Under the pieces are notes generated by a model. It had not been told where the DNA came from, ran no database searches, and saw only the letters and a list, made by a program, of their open reading frames with translations. Shown here one piece after another: positions 1 to 7,023 of a stretch of 32,445 nucleotides of DNA (position 1 is the stretch's first letter; each line of letters starts with the position of its first letter). Made by a program: the position numbers and the translations under genes. The DNA is from Rhizobiales bacterium UBA3584 (GTDB lineage Bacteria > Pseudomonadota > Alphaproteobacteria > Rhizobiales > Devosiaceae): positions 1-32,445 of the forward strand of contig DFMV01000002.1 of assembly GCA_002375765.1 (NCBI GenBank). Reading direction: 5' to 3'.

Positions 1-104
1 TGCCGCACCGACAAAGACACATCGTCAAGCGCCAGAACACGACCAAAGCGCTTGGATACGCCTTCAACCAAAATCGCGGGTGTGCCGGCGGAGCCATCGT
101 TCAT
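1..104 (-). CDS. ABC transporter ATP-binding protein, N-terminal fragment
   Basis: Only the first 34 codons lie in the window; the gene runs off the left edge. The ATG at 104 is preceded by GGGAGA at a normal distance. The peptide contains the opening of an ABC ATPase: a short N-terminal tail, then the beta strand and A-loop region (ILVEGVSKRFGRVLALDDVS). The aromatic F after KR is the usual adenine-stacking position. Walker A and everything after it is outside the window, so the transported substrate cannot be told. No partner permease is visible, and the next gene to the right is an unrelated membrane protein on the same strand. Confidence 0.8.
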   Translation of the reverse strand, partial: MNDGSAGTPAILVEGVSKRFGRVLALDDVSLSVR

Positions 105-220
105 CAAAGATCTCCCTGTGCACGAGGCGTAAGCGTGCAAAACGCAAAGACCTCATCTTCGGTCGGAACCTCCACGAAACGCCGGTCTATCGAACTGAAA
201 AGCCGCTGCATTTGCATGAC

Positions 221-829
221 TTATGGCCCCCCAAGAAAATTGACCAATGCACCGAAAGGCGTTTCGGAAAGGCTACGATGGGTCGCGACGATGAGAGCGG
301 CCAGCGCGATGGACACATAGAGGTGGCGCTTTGCGAGCCATTTATGAGTGCGCGGGGTGAGCGAAAGCAGCAGGTAGCCCCCCAGCAATGGCGGAACGGG
401 AACAAGGTTAATGACCAATGTCCAGACCGCCATGCTGGACGTCATCCTGATTGTTGCGTCGGCCAACGCGGCACTGCTGATCGGCCAGTGGACCGCCACC
501 AACGGCAGCGACAACAATACAACGCGACTGAAGACAAACAGCGCCGCAAAGGTCAGCAGCGCCACCACGACCGGGGTGGCACGTCCCATCCTGTTTTCGA
601 CTGGATCAATGGCAATCGGTCGCACCCAACACACCCTTCCGACAATTCCGGCCAACAGACCGAAGAGATCGCAGTGAACGAAAGGATTGAGCGTGAGCTT
701 GCCGTCATAGACTACGCCCCGGTCACCCAGAACGCGCGCAAAACCCGTAGCGCAAAAACCCATAAAAGTCATGACAATGATGGCTGCAATGGCGCGCGTC
801 AGAATCTGCAGAAAACTCAGATCGAACAC
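221..829 (-). CDS. site-2-protease-like membrane protein lacking catalytic residues
   Basis: I chose the GTG start at 829 because GGAGG lies 7 nt upstream; an ATG at 925 in the same frame has no such signal. The 202-residue product has several hydrophobic segments. Its landmarks match the peptidase M50 (site-2 protease) family in order: a helix ending in RVLGD, then LTLNPFVHCD (residues 46-54, family NPxxHxD), and NLVPVPPL (141-148, family NLLPIPPLDG). The metal ligands are gone. The HExxH position aligned from LGD is MGFCA (23-27), and the third ligand Asp is Leu149. It is therefore probably a non-proteolytic member. This alignment was made by eye. Divergent from the mtnN-like gene, with 171 bp between them. 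Confidence 0.72.
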   Translation of the reverse strand: MFDLSFLQILTRAIAAIIVMTFMGFCATGFARVLGDRGVVYDGKLTLNPFVHCDLFGLLAGIVGRVCWVRPIAIDPVENRMGRATPVVVALLTFAALFVFSRVVLLSLPLVAVHWPISSAALADATIRMTSSMAVWTLVINLVPVPPLLGGYLLLSLTPRTHKWLAKRHLYVSIALAALIVATHRSLSETPFGALVNFLGGP

Positions 830-1000
830 CGGCGATCCTCCACGGCGATGCTGTCCATGGAACAGAATAACACTTTTGCTCAGTCCTTGCTTGGATTGGT
901 CGGTCCGTTCTGCAGGGCACGGCATGCATTTGGACGACGCTGTTGTTTACGACAGATCGATTTTGCTTGCGGGCAATCTGGTGGCGGCATAGGCACGAGC

Positions 1001-1603
1001 ATGGTTTCAATTCTTTATGTCATGGCTGCCGATCCCGAATTTGGCCCGCATTTGCGAGCCCGGATCGAACCCGTGATGACGGGCGTCGGTCCGGTCGAGG
1101 CGGCTGTTGCCGTCACGCGCGCTCTTGCGGATGCGAAAATCGGCGATGGCCTGCCCGATCTTGTGGTGTCTCTGGGTTCAGCCGGCTCGGCAACGCTGGA
1201 GCACACAGGGGTCTACCAAGCCATCTCGGTTTCTTATCGCGACATGGATGCGACGGCGCTGGGATTTGGGCGTGGGGTGACCCCTTTTCTCGACCTCCCG
1301 GCCGTTTTGCCGCTCGAACCGCAGATCCCCGGCATCGCGCAGGCGCGACTCTCGACCGGGGCCAATGTGGTATCGGGAGTGGGCTACGAAGCGATCGATG
1401 CCGATATGGTCGATATGGAATCCTTTGCTGTGCTGCGGGCCTGTCAGTCATTTGGCGTTCCGCTGGTCGTCCTGCGAGGCATTTCCGATGGGGTGAGCGA
1501 ACTCACGGGAATTGCCGACTGGACGCGCGACCTTGCCATTATCGATGAAAAACTGGCCCGTGCCGTCGATCTTGTCGAAGCCCATGCAAACACCATTTTC
1601 TAG
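1001..1603 (+). CDS. mtnN: 5'-methylthioadenosine/S-adenosylhomocysteine nucleosidase family protein
   Basis: Predicted purine/uridine phosphorylase-fold nucleosidase of 200 residues that hydrolyses the glycosidic bond of methylthioadenosine or S-adenosylhomocysteine in the cytosol. Seen in the sequence: the GVGPVEAA loop near residue 29, the LGSAGSA strand-loop near 60, and ADMVDMESFAV followed by VVLRGISD. In the known family the Glu of the (V/D)ME motif and the Asp of ISD are the ribose-binding and catalytic residues. The N-terminal segment is divergent (MAADPEFG where E. coli has GAMEEE), so substrate preference is uncertain. The ATG at 1001 gives the family's usual N-terminus. The open frame extends far upstream, but that part is the antisense of the neighbouring gene. 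Confidence 0.82.
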   Translation: MVSILYVMAADPEFGPHLRARIEPVMTGVGPVEAAVAVTRALADAKIGDGLPDLVVSLGSAGSATLEHTGVYQAISVSYRDMDATALGFGRGVTPFLDLPAVLPLEPQIPGIAQARLSTGANVVSGVGYEAIDADMVDMESFAVLRACQSFGVPLVVLRGISDGVSELTGIADWTRDLAIIDEKLARAVDLVEAHANTIF

Positions 1604-1660
1604 CAACCAAGTTCGGCCGGCTTCATTGACCTGCCACATCGGTATGACAATTATGGAAAA

Positions 1661-2386
1661 ATGATTTCTGTTGCTTCCTACAACATCCGCAAAAGTGTGG
1701 GCACCGACTGGCGGCGCGATCCGGGCCGCATTCTCGATATTATTTCCGAAATCGGTGCCGATATCATTGCTCTTCAGGAAGTCGACAGGCGGTTCGGAAG
1801 CCGCGCCGCGTCGCTTTCGCCGGAAATGGTTGCCGATCGGACCGACTATTTCGCCATCAGTTTCGGGGTGCGCGAGCAGAGCCTTGGCTGGCACGGCAAT
1901 ACAATCCTCTATCGTCAGGGCATCGAGGTGCTCGACACCAAAACCCTGACCTTGCCCGCGCTCGAGCCGCGCGGAGCGGTGCTTGGCGATTTCCAGGTCG
2001 GCAAAGAGCGATTGCGTGTCATCGGGTTGCATCTGGGACTTGTTGATCTCTGGCGACGCCGGCAGGCGCAATCGGTGCTCAACCAGCTCGATATTCTCGA
2101 TGAGACACTGCCGACGGTCATCATGGGTGATCTCAATCAGTGGACGACGGAAGGTGGGTGCCTCGCCCATTTTGCCGAAAATCATCAGGTGGTCGCGCCG
2201 GGTCCGAGCTTTCATTCGTCACGCCCTGTGCTCAATTTCGACCGCATCATCACGACGATGGACATCGATGTGGCCGCTTCGGGTGTTCACATGTCTGATC
2301 TGGCCCGCAAGGGATCGGACCATCTTCCGGTCTGGGCGCGGATCAGGATAAATGCCGAGGCGCGCGAGATTGCGCAATCGGCCTGA
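1661..2386 (+). CDS. endonuclease/exonuclease/phosphatase family protein
   Basis: A 241-residue metal-dependent phosphodiesterase-fold protein. The family signatures appear in order: SYNIRKS near residue 5, IIALQEVD with the metal-binding Glu near residue 40, GDLNQW with the conserved Asp and Asn near 158, and GSDHLPVWARI near the C-terminus with the catalytic Asp-His pair. Members range from DNA repair nucleases to phospholipid and inositol phosphatases, so the substrate is not predictable. There is no signal peptide, so it is probably cytosolic. It starts 57 bp after the nucleosidase gene on the same strand and may be co-transcribed with it. Confidence 0.88.
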   Translation: MISVASYNIRKSVGTDWRRDPGRILDIISEIGADIIALQEVDRRFGSRAASLSPEMVADRTDYFAISFGVREQSLGWHGNTILYRQGIEVLDTKTLTLPALEPRGAVLGDFQVGKERLRVIGLHLGLVDLWRRRQAQSVLNQLDILDETLPTVIMGDLNQWTTEGGCLAHFAENHQVVAPGPSFHSSRPVLNFDRIITTMDIDVAASGVHMSDLARKGSDHLPVWARIRINAEAREIAQSA

Positions 2387-2465
2387 CGACGGGGCTTGCA
2401 TTGGCCAGTGATATTGGCCATCTGTCACCCACGACGGACTTCCCCGAAATAACCTGAGTTTTTTT

Positions 2466-4274
2466 ATGGCCGCGCCACTTCTCGCCCTGCAATCGATCCG
2501 CCTCGTCATGGGGTCGACGCCCCTGCTGGAAGGGGCCGACCTCTCGGTTGCGCCCGGGGAAAAGATTGCGTTGGTCGGCCGCAATGGATCGGGCAAGTCG
2601 ACCCTGCTCAAGATTGCCGCTGGCACCATCGAACCAGACGGCGGCGAGCGGTTTTTCCAGCCCGGTGCCACCGTGCGCTATCTCCCTCAGGAACCTGATT
2701 TATCAGGCTTTGAAACCACACTTGCCTATGTCGAAGGTGGTTTGGAAGGAGCTGACGACAATTACAGGGCGCAGTACCTGCTTGAACAGCTGGGGCTGAC
2801 GGGCAAGGAGAACCCCGCCTCGCTTTCAGGCGGGGAGGCGCGCCGCGCGGCGCTGGCTCGCGTATTGGCGCCTGAACCCGACATCCTGCTTTTGGACGAG
2901 CCGACGAACCATCTGGACCTGCCGGTCATCGAATGGCTCGAAGATGAGCTCAAATCGCTGCGGTCCGCCCTCGTCCTCATTAGCCACGATCGCCGATTTC
3001 TGTCCGATCTGACGCGCAGCACGGTGTGGATCGACAGGGGCCAGACCCGCCGCATCGATCAGGGCTTTGGAGCATTTGAGGCCTGGCGCGACGATTTCCT
3101 CGAGCAGGAAGAAAAGGAACAGCACAAGCTGGCGCGCAAGATAGCCGCCGAAGAGCACTGGGTGCGCTACGGCGTTACCGCGCGCCGCAAGCGTAATGTG
3201 CGGCGTATGGACCTGCTGGGGGGATTGCGCCAGCAGGTCAAGGATTATCGGGGCCCGCAGGGCACGGTAAAAATGACGGTGGCCGAGGGCCGCAGTTCGG
3301 GTGCAATGGTCGTCGAAGCCGAGAATATCCGCAAGGCGTTTGGCGAGCGCGTGGTTGTCGACGATTTTTCGACGCGCGTCATGCGCGGCAGCCGGGTCGG
3401 CATCGTCGGCCCCAATGGCGCGGGCAAGACCACGTTGATCCGTATGTTGACGGGCGAACTCGAACCCGACAGCGGCACCGTGCGGCTCGGAACGCGACTC
3501 GAACTGGCGGTGCTCGACCAGCGCCGCGCTTCGCTCGATCCCGACGCCACGCTCAAGGATGTGCTGACCGGCGGCGGCAGTGATACGCTCACCATCAATG
3601 GCCAGCCCAAGCACGTGATCGGCTATATGAAGGAATTCCTGTTCATCCCCGAGCAGGCCCGAACAGTGGTGGGCAAACTCTCGGGCGGGGAGCGCAACAG
3701 GGTTACTTTGGCGCGGGCTTTGGCGCTCCCATCGAACGTTCTGGTGCTGGACGAGCCGACCAACGATCTCGATCTCGAAACCCTCGACCTGCTCGAGGAA
3801 ATGATTGCCGACTATCAAGGCACCGTCATCGTCGTCAGCCACGACCGAGACTTTCTGGACAAGGTCGCGACTTCGATCATCGTCGCTGAAGGCGACGGGA
3901 GCTGGAACGAATACGCCGGCGGCTACGCGGATATGGTTGTCCAGCGCGGGGCAGGGGTTTCGGCCCGCCGGGTCGAAAAAACGCCGGCCAGCCCCAAGAA
4001 CAAGCCGGCTCCCGCCGCGCCGCCGCCGCAACAAAAGCGCAAACTGTCATTCAAGGACAAGCACGCCCTCGAGACGCTGCCAAAAGAAATGGACGGCGTG
4101 CGTGCCAAAATGGCCTCGCTCCAGACCACGCTTGACGATCCCGGCCTTTACAATCGTGACCCGAGCACCTTCGACAAGGTCACCGCCGATCTCGCCATCG
4201 CGCAGCAAAAACTGGCCGAGATGGAAGATCGGTGGCTGGAGCTGGAAATGCTTCGCGAGGAGATCGAAGGCTGA
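2466..4274 (+). CDS. uup: ABC-F family ATPase, Uup-type
   Basis: A soluble ATPase of 602 residues with two ABC domains and no membrane segment, as expected for the ABC-F class that acts on ribosomes. Domain 1 has Walker A GRNGSGKST (near 38), signature LSGGEARR and Walker B LLLDEPTNHLD. Domain 2 has Walker A GPNGAGKTT (near 312), signature LSGGERNR and LVLDEPTNDLD. A charged interdomain linker lies between them. The last 80 residues after a Pro/Ala-rich spacer are predicted coiled coil (alternating Lys/Glu/Leu). That C-terminal extension is typical of Uup, which binds DNA and ribosomes. The start follows a run of T with only a weak ribosome-binding site. A 402-codon antisense frame here is a shadow. 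Confidence 0.92.
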   Translation: MAAPLLALQSIRLVMGSTPLLEGADLSVAPGEKIALVGRNGSGKSTLLKIAAGTIEPDGGERFFQPGATVRYLPQEPDLSGFETTLAYVEGGLEGADDNYRAQYLLEQLGLTGKENPASLSGGEARRAALARVLAPEPDILLLDEPTNHLDLPVIEWLEDELKSLRSALVLISHDRRFLSDLTRSTVWIDRGQTRRIDQGFGAFEAWRDDFLEQEEKEQHKLARKIAAEEHWVRYGVTARRKRNVRRMDLLGGLRQQVKDYRGPQGTVKMTVAEGRSSGAMVVEAENIRKAFGERVVVDDFSTRVMRGSRVGIVGPNGAGKTTLIRMLTGELEPDSGTVRLGTRLELAVLDQRRASLDPDATLKDVLTGGGSDTLTINGQPKHVIGYMKEFLFIPEQARTVVGKLSGGERNRVTLARALALPSNVLVLDEPTNDLDLETLDLLEEMIADYQGTVIVVSHDRDFLDKVATSIIVAEGDGSWNEYAGGYADMVVQRGAGVSARRVEKTPASPKNKPAPAAPPPQQKRKLSFKDKHALETLPKEMDGVRAKMASLQTTLDDPGLYNRDPSTFDKVTADLAIAQQKLAEMEDRWLELEMLREEIEG

Positions 4275-4368
4275 CTGTGCCTCTCACAAATCTGCGATCA
4301 CATTTATCCTTTCCCGATTGTAAACCAATATCCTGCTAGGTGAGCGCCGGAACTCACGCGCACAGAAT

Positions 4369-4497
4369 ATGCCGGGTTCCGGGCCAATTGACCGCTTTTC
4401 AAGGATGTGCGGTGATCCGCGGGGGACCATCCGGATGCAAAGGGGCGTGGTGCCGAAAGGCAACACCGAGCCCTGCTGCGTCGAGGAGGGCGGAACA
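4369..4497 (+). ncRNA. candidate structured 5' leader with mutually exclusive stems
   Basis: No gene fits the stretch between uup and the L,D-transpeptidase, but it is rich in potential stems. GGAT (4403-4406) can pair ATCC (4429-4432) around GCGG-TGAT-CCGC (4409-4420). CATCCGGATG at 4428-4437 is a perfect palindrome. AGGG (4441-4444) can pair CCCT (4471-4474), enclosing a hairpin with a GAAA tetraloop (GTGGTGCC/GGCAACAC, one mismatch). The same CCCT, extended to GCCCT (4470-4474), can instead pair AGGGC (4487-4491) within the strong ribosome-binding site GAGGAGGG. That gives two competing states. I could not match it to a riboswitch consensus I know. No covariation evidence is available here. 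Confidence 0.35.
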
Positions 4498-4566
4498 ATG
4501 TCGCGCCTGCCATATTTCACATCGCGCCGTGCAAGCCACCCGGACAACAAAAAGCAGACAAGATGA
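4498..4566 (+). CDS. 22-codon ORF upstream-coupled to L,D-transpeptidase
   Basis: A short ORF whose ATG is preceded by GAGGAGGG at 7 nt, the best ribosome-binding site in this region. It encodes a basic peptide (MSRLPYFTSRRA at the N-terminus, ending KKQTR). Its stop overlaps the start of the next gene as ATGA at 4563-4566. The downstream gene has no good ribosome-binding site of its own, so translation of this ORF could deliver ribosomes to it. It could be a leader peptide, a short real protein or chance. I recognise no homologue. Confidence 0.42.
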   Translation: MSRLPYFTSRRASHPDNKKQTR

Positions 4567-5237
4567 CCTCATTGACCACTCCACTCCCCCGTCGCCGATT
4601 CCTAGCCGGAGCTGCCAGTCTTTCGGCCCTGACTCTCGCCGGTTGTTCGAGCATGAGCACGCCCGCGCCAGAGCTGCCCGCTACTCCGCAATTCGACCCG
4701 TTTTACGCCAATGTGTATCGCGGCGTGCAGGATGGCGAGTTCTACGTGCCGGCAGTCGATCTGCGCTTTGTCGATTCTGCCTATTACCGCCGGGTCGTTC
4801 CAGACCCCACGGGTGAACGCCCGGGTACGATTTACGTCGATACGGCCAATTATTACCTCTATCTGGTGCAGGAAGACGGGCAGGCGATGCGTTATGGCGT
4901 CGGTTTGGGCCGGGAAGGGTTCGGCTGGTCGGGCCGCGGGACGATCGAGTTCAAGCGCCGGTGGCCGACCTGGACGCCGCCCGCCGCGATGATCGAGCGC
5001 CAGCCCGAACTCGAGGAGTGGCGCAACGGTCAGCCAGGCGGCCTCGACAACCCGCTTGGCGCGCGTGCCCTCTACATTTTCCAGAATGGCCGCGACACCC
5101 TTTATCGCATTCACGGCACCCCGGAGCCCTGGACCATCGGGACCAACGTCTCCTCGGGCTGCGTACGCCTGATGAACCAGGATATCATGGATCTCTATTC
5201 ACGCGTTTCGACAGGCAACACGCTTATCGTTGCCTGA
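4563..5237 (+). CDS. L,D-transpeptidase (YkuD domain) lipoprotein
   Basis: Predicted periplasmic peptidoglycan enzyme of 224 residues that forms 3-3 cross-links or attaches proteins to peptidoglycan through a cysteine acyl-enzyme. The N-terminus has a twin-arginine-like RRRFLAG followed by a hydrophobic stretch and a lipobox ending at Cys28 (LAGC), so it is probably an exported, lipid-anchored protein. The YkuD core spans about residues 88-223. It includes the conserved HGT (His184) and SSGCVRL with nucleophile Cys200. Its start overlaps the stop of a 22-codon ORF, which suggests coupling. It ends before a strong intrinsic terminator at 5260. Confidence 0.92.
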   Translation: MTSLTTPLPRRRFLAGAASLSALTLAGCSSMSTPAPELPATPQFDPFYANVYRGVQDGEFYVPAVDLRFVDSAYYRRVVPDPTGERPGTIYVDTANYYLYLVQEDGQAMRYGVGLGREGFGWSGRGTIEFKRRWPTWTPPAAMIERQPELEEWRNGQPGGLDNPLGARALYIFQNGRDTLYRIHGTPEPWTIGTNVSSGCVRLMNQDIMDLYSRVSTGNTLIVA

Positions 5238-5259
5238 TCGCGTTCAGCGTTTGCGCCGA

Positions 5260-5297
5260 ACCCGCCCGTCCGGTACCAACCGGGCGGGTGTTTCTTT
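5260..5297 (+). terminator. intrinsic terminator after L,D-transpeptidase
   Basis: ACCCGCCCG (5260-5268) and CGGGCGGGT (5281-5289) form a perfect 9-bp stem with a 12-nt loop. It is followed by GTTTCTTTG. It lies between the L,D-transpeptidase stop and the start of the flavoprotein gene at 5311. Confidence 0.85.
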
Positions 5298-5310
5298 GTA
5301 GCAGGGTATC

Positions 5311-6489
5311 ATGCGTTCATTCGACGTCGTTGTGATCGGAGCGGGGGCCGCGGGCATGATGTGCGCCGCAACGGCCGGGCAACGCGGACGGTCGGTCCTG
5401 ATTGTCGATCACGCCGAGGCGCCGGGCAAAAAGATACGCATTTCGGGCGGTGGGCGGTGCAATTTCACCAACATCCACACGACGCCGCAGTCGTTCCTTT
5501 CGCAAAACCCCAAATTCGCCATCTCGGCTTTGAAGCGCTACCGCCCGGCCGATTTCATCGGGCTGGTCGAACGCTACTGCATCGCCTATCACGAAAAAAC
5601 GCTTGGCCAGCTCTTCTGTGACGGATCGGCCCAGCAGATCATCGACATGCTGCTCGATGAAATGAAGGCCGGCGGGGTGACACTGGAACTCGGTGTCGGC
5701 GCGGAAGCGATCGAGCGAACGGACAACGGCTACATCCTGCGGTTGCCGGACGGTCCGGTCACCTCCCCAGCACTGGTCATTGCCACGGGCGGTAAATCCA
5801 TTCCCAAGATGGGCGCCACCGGTTTTGCCTATCAGGTTGCCACCCAGTTCAACGTTCCAATCGTTACGCCGCGCCCTGGCCTTGTGCCGCTTACTTTCGA
5901 GCCGGGCATGCTCGAACGCCTGCGAGGGCTGGCCGGTGTGTCGGTGGATGCACAGGTCAGCTACGGCAAGACGGTGTTCCGTGAGGGCCTGCTGTTTACC
6001 CATCGTGGACTGAGCGGGCCGTCGATCCTGCAGATCTCGTCCTATTGGCGGGAGGGGAATCCGGTGAGCGTCGATCTCGCGCCGCAAACCGATATCGGCC
6101 AGTGGTTGGCCGATGTGCGCACGCGCAACGGCAAGCAATCAGTGCTGAACGCACTTGCCGAATTGCTGCCCCGCCGCTTGGCCGAGCTTGTGATTGCTGA
6201 AACCGGCATTGCGGGCAATCTCGCCGATCTTGGGCGCAAGGGCATGGATGCGATTATCTCCGCCGTATCGGGCTGGCGTGTCAAACCGGTTGGTACGGAA
6301 GGCTATCGCACGGCCGAAGTCACGCTCGGCGGCATCGATACCGCCGCTCTGAGCTCAAAAGACATGCAGGTCAAAGCCGTACCCGGTCTCTACTTTATCG
6401 GTGAGGCTGTAGACGTCACCGGATGGCTCGGAGGCTATAACTTCCAATGGGCCTGGGCATCGGGCAAAGCCGCCGGACTGGCAATTTAG
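5311..6489 (+). CDS. NAD(P)/FAD-dependent oxidoreductase, HI0933 (YhiN/BaiN) family
   Basis: A 392-residue flavoprotein. It opens with the FAD-binding dinucleotide fold VVVIGAGAAGMMCA (residues 6-19), then the family hallmark GKKIRISGGGRCNFTN (about 44-59). A second nucleotide motif is ALVIATGGKSIPKMGATG. It ends with GLYFIGEAVDVTGWLGGYN, the second FAD contact typical of HI0933-like proteins. Biochemical roles are poorly established for most members; some relatives reduce enone compounds, so only the cofactor can be predicted here. The start ATG has only a weak ribosome-binding site (GCAGGG). The 3' end overlaps the convergent small gene by 4 bp. Confidence 0.9.
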   Translation: MRSFDVVVIGAGAAGMMCAATAGQRGRSVLIVDHAEAPGKKIRISGGGRCNFTNIHTTPQSFLSQNPKFAISALKRYRPADFIGLVERYCIAYHEKTLGQLFCDGSAQQIIDMLLDEMKAGGVTLELGVGAEAIERTDNGYILRLPDGPVTSPALVIATGGKSIPKMGATGFAYQVATQFNVPIVTPRPGLVPLTFEPGMLERLRGLAGVSVDAQVSYGKTVFREGLLFTHRGLSGPSILQISSYWREGNPVSVDLAPQTDIGQWLADVRTRNGKQSVLNALAELLPRRLAELVIAETGIAGNLADLGRKGMDAIISAVSGWRVKPVGTEGYRTAEVTLGGIDTAALSSKDMQVKAVPGLYFIGEAVDVTGWLGGYNFQWAWASGKAAGLAI

Positions 6490-6704
6490 CCCGGACTGAG
6501 CACCGTATGGACGGTTCCCGCGACGTTGGCGAGGCGCAGATGCGCGCTCGATGGCGAGAGCTGGCTCGAGGCGAGCATGTAGCCGACCACGGCCAAGACG
6601 ATGATCGCGAACCAACCGATGATAAACCCTCGTCGGTTGTAGCCCTTGATCGGGGCCGATGACCTCGGGCGGTCAGAGGTGCGGGCAAGGCTTGGGAAAC
6701 TCAT
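6486..6704 (-). CDS. small single-pass membrane protein, unknown
   Basis: A 72-residue ORF with a basic, Ser/Arg-rich N-terminus (about 1-26) and one strong hydrophobic helix (about residues 27-46, GFIIGWFAIIVLAVVGYML). A 25-residue tail follows, presumably periplasmic if positive-inside holds. The ribosome-binding site is weak. It is convergent with the flavoprotein gene and shares 4 bp with its 3' end. I do not recognise a family. The clear transmembrane pattern in an otherwise unassigned stretch is the main reason to accept it as a gene. Confidence 0.5.
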   Translation of the reverse strand: MSFPSLARTSDRPRSSAPIKGYNRRGFIIGWFAIIVLAVVGYMLASSQLSPSSAHLRLANVAGTVHTVLSPG

Positions 6705-6902
6705 AAGTCACAAATCCGAGAGGGTGGACGTTAGCCTTGGTTATCGCTGGTCATTGTGCTGGGCCAATGGCGCAAACATGCCCAGATCAAGGCATTAGCG
6801 ACACAATCGGGCCCGGTGCGAATATGGGTGATTCAAAAGAAACGAGCGGGCGTCCAATTGTGTTCCCAAGCCCGGAATCGTTATGGATTCTTGTTCCATT
6901 GG
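6705..6902. other. intergenic region without a supported gene
   Basis: This is the left part of the roughly 320-bp gap between the small membrane protein and the PRC-barrel gene. ORFs crossing it show no coding character I can recognise and lack ribosome-binding sites. A GTTCC/GGAAC dyad (6893-6897 and 6903-6907) marks the edge of the EcfG promoter described next. Confidence 0.6.
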
Positions 6903-6927
6903 GGAACCAAGCGGGGGAGGCGACGTT
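6903..6927 (+). promoter_or_regulatory. EcfG-type promoter of the PRC-barrel gene
   Basis: GGAAC at 6903-6907, a 16-nt spacer, and CGTT at 6924-6927 match the known alphaproteobacterial EcfG (GSR sigma factor) consensus exactly. Transcription would start near 6934, about 90 nt before the ATG at 7024. A reverse copy of the -35 box (GTTCC, 6893-6897) sits 5 bp upstream, but it has no -10 partner. Confidence 0.82.
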
Positions 6928-7023
6928 CAAATCCCATGACGGCTGGAACACCGATCGGAGCATGAGTTGAGCCCCGCGGTCCCAGCCCGAGAACTTGAAA
7001 CAAGCGATTTCAGGAGAAAACTA

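Noticed and set aside
924..992. 22-codon ORF just before the mtnN-like gene
   Set aside because: It has only a weak ribosome-binding site, no overlap with the next start and no structure around it. It is indistinguishable from chance.
80..1000. Upstream extension of the nucleosidase frame as one 507-residue protein
   Set aside because: The extension is antisense to the site-2-protease-like gene and has a low-complexity, Gln/Arg-rich composition. The enzyme domain starts at 1001.
2826..4034. Long minus-strand open frame opposite the ABC-F gene (402 codons)
   Set aside because: It is antisense to a gene with clear motifs. Its composition is the His/Arg/Asp-rich pattern usual for shadows of GC-rich genes, and it has no motif or ribosome-binding site.
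4369..4497. Possible SRP, 6S or known riboswitch RNA in the leader
   Set aside because: I compared the sequence with the remembered cores of the bacterial SRP RNA, 6S, TPP, cobalamin, SAM-II, SAH and fluoride elements and found no match. It is kept only as an unassigned structured leader.
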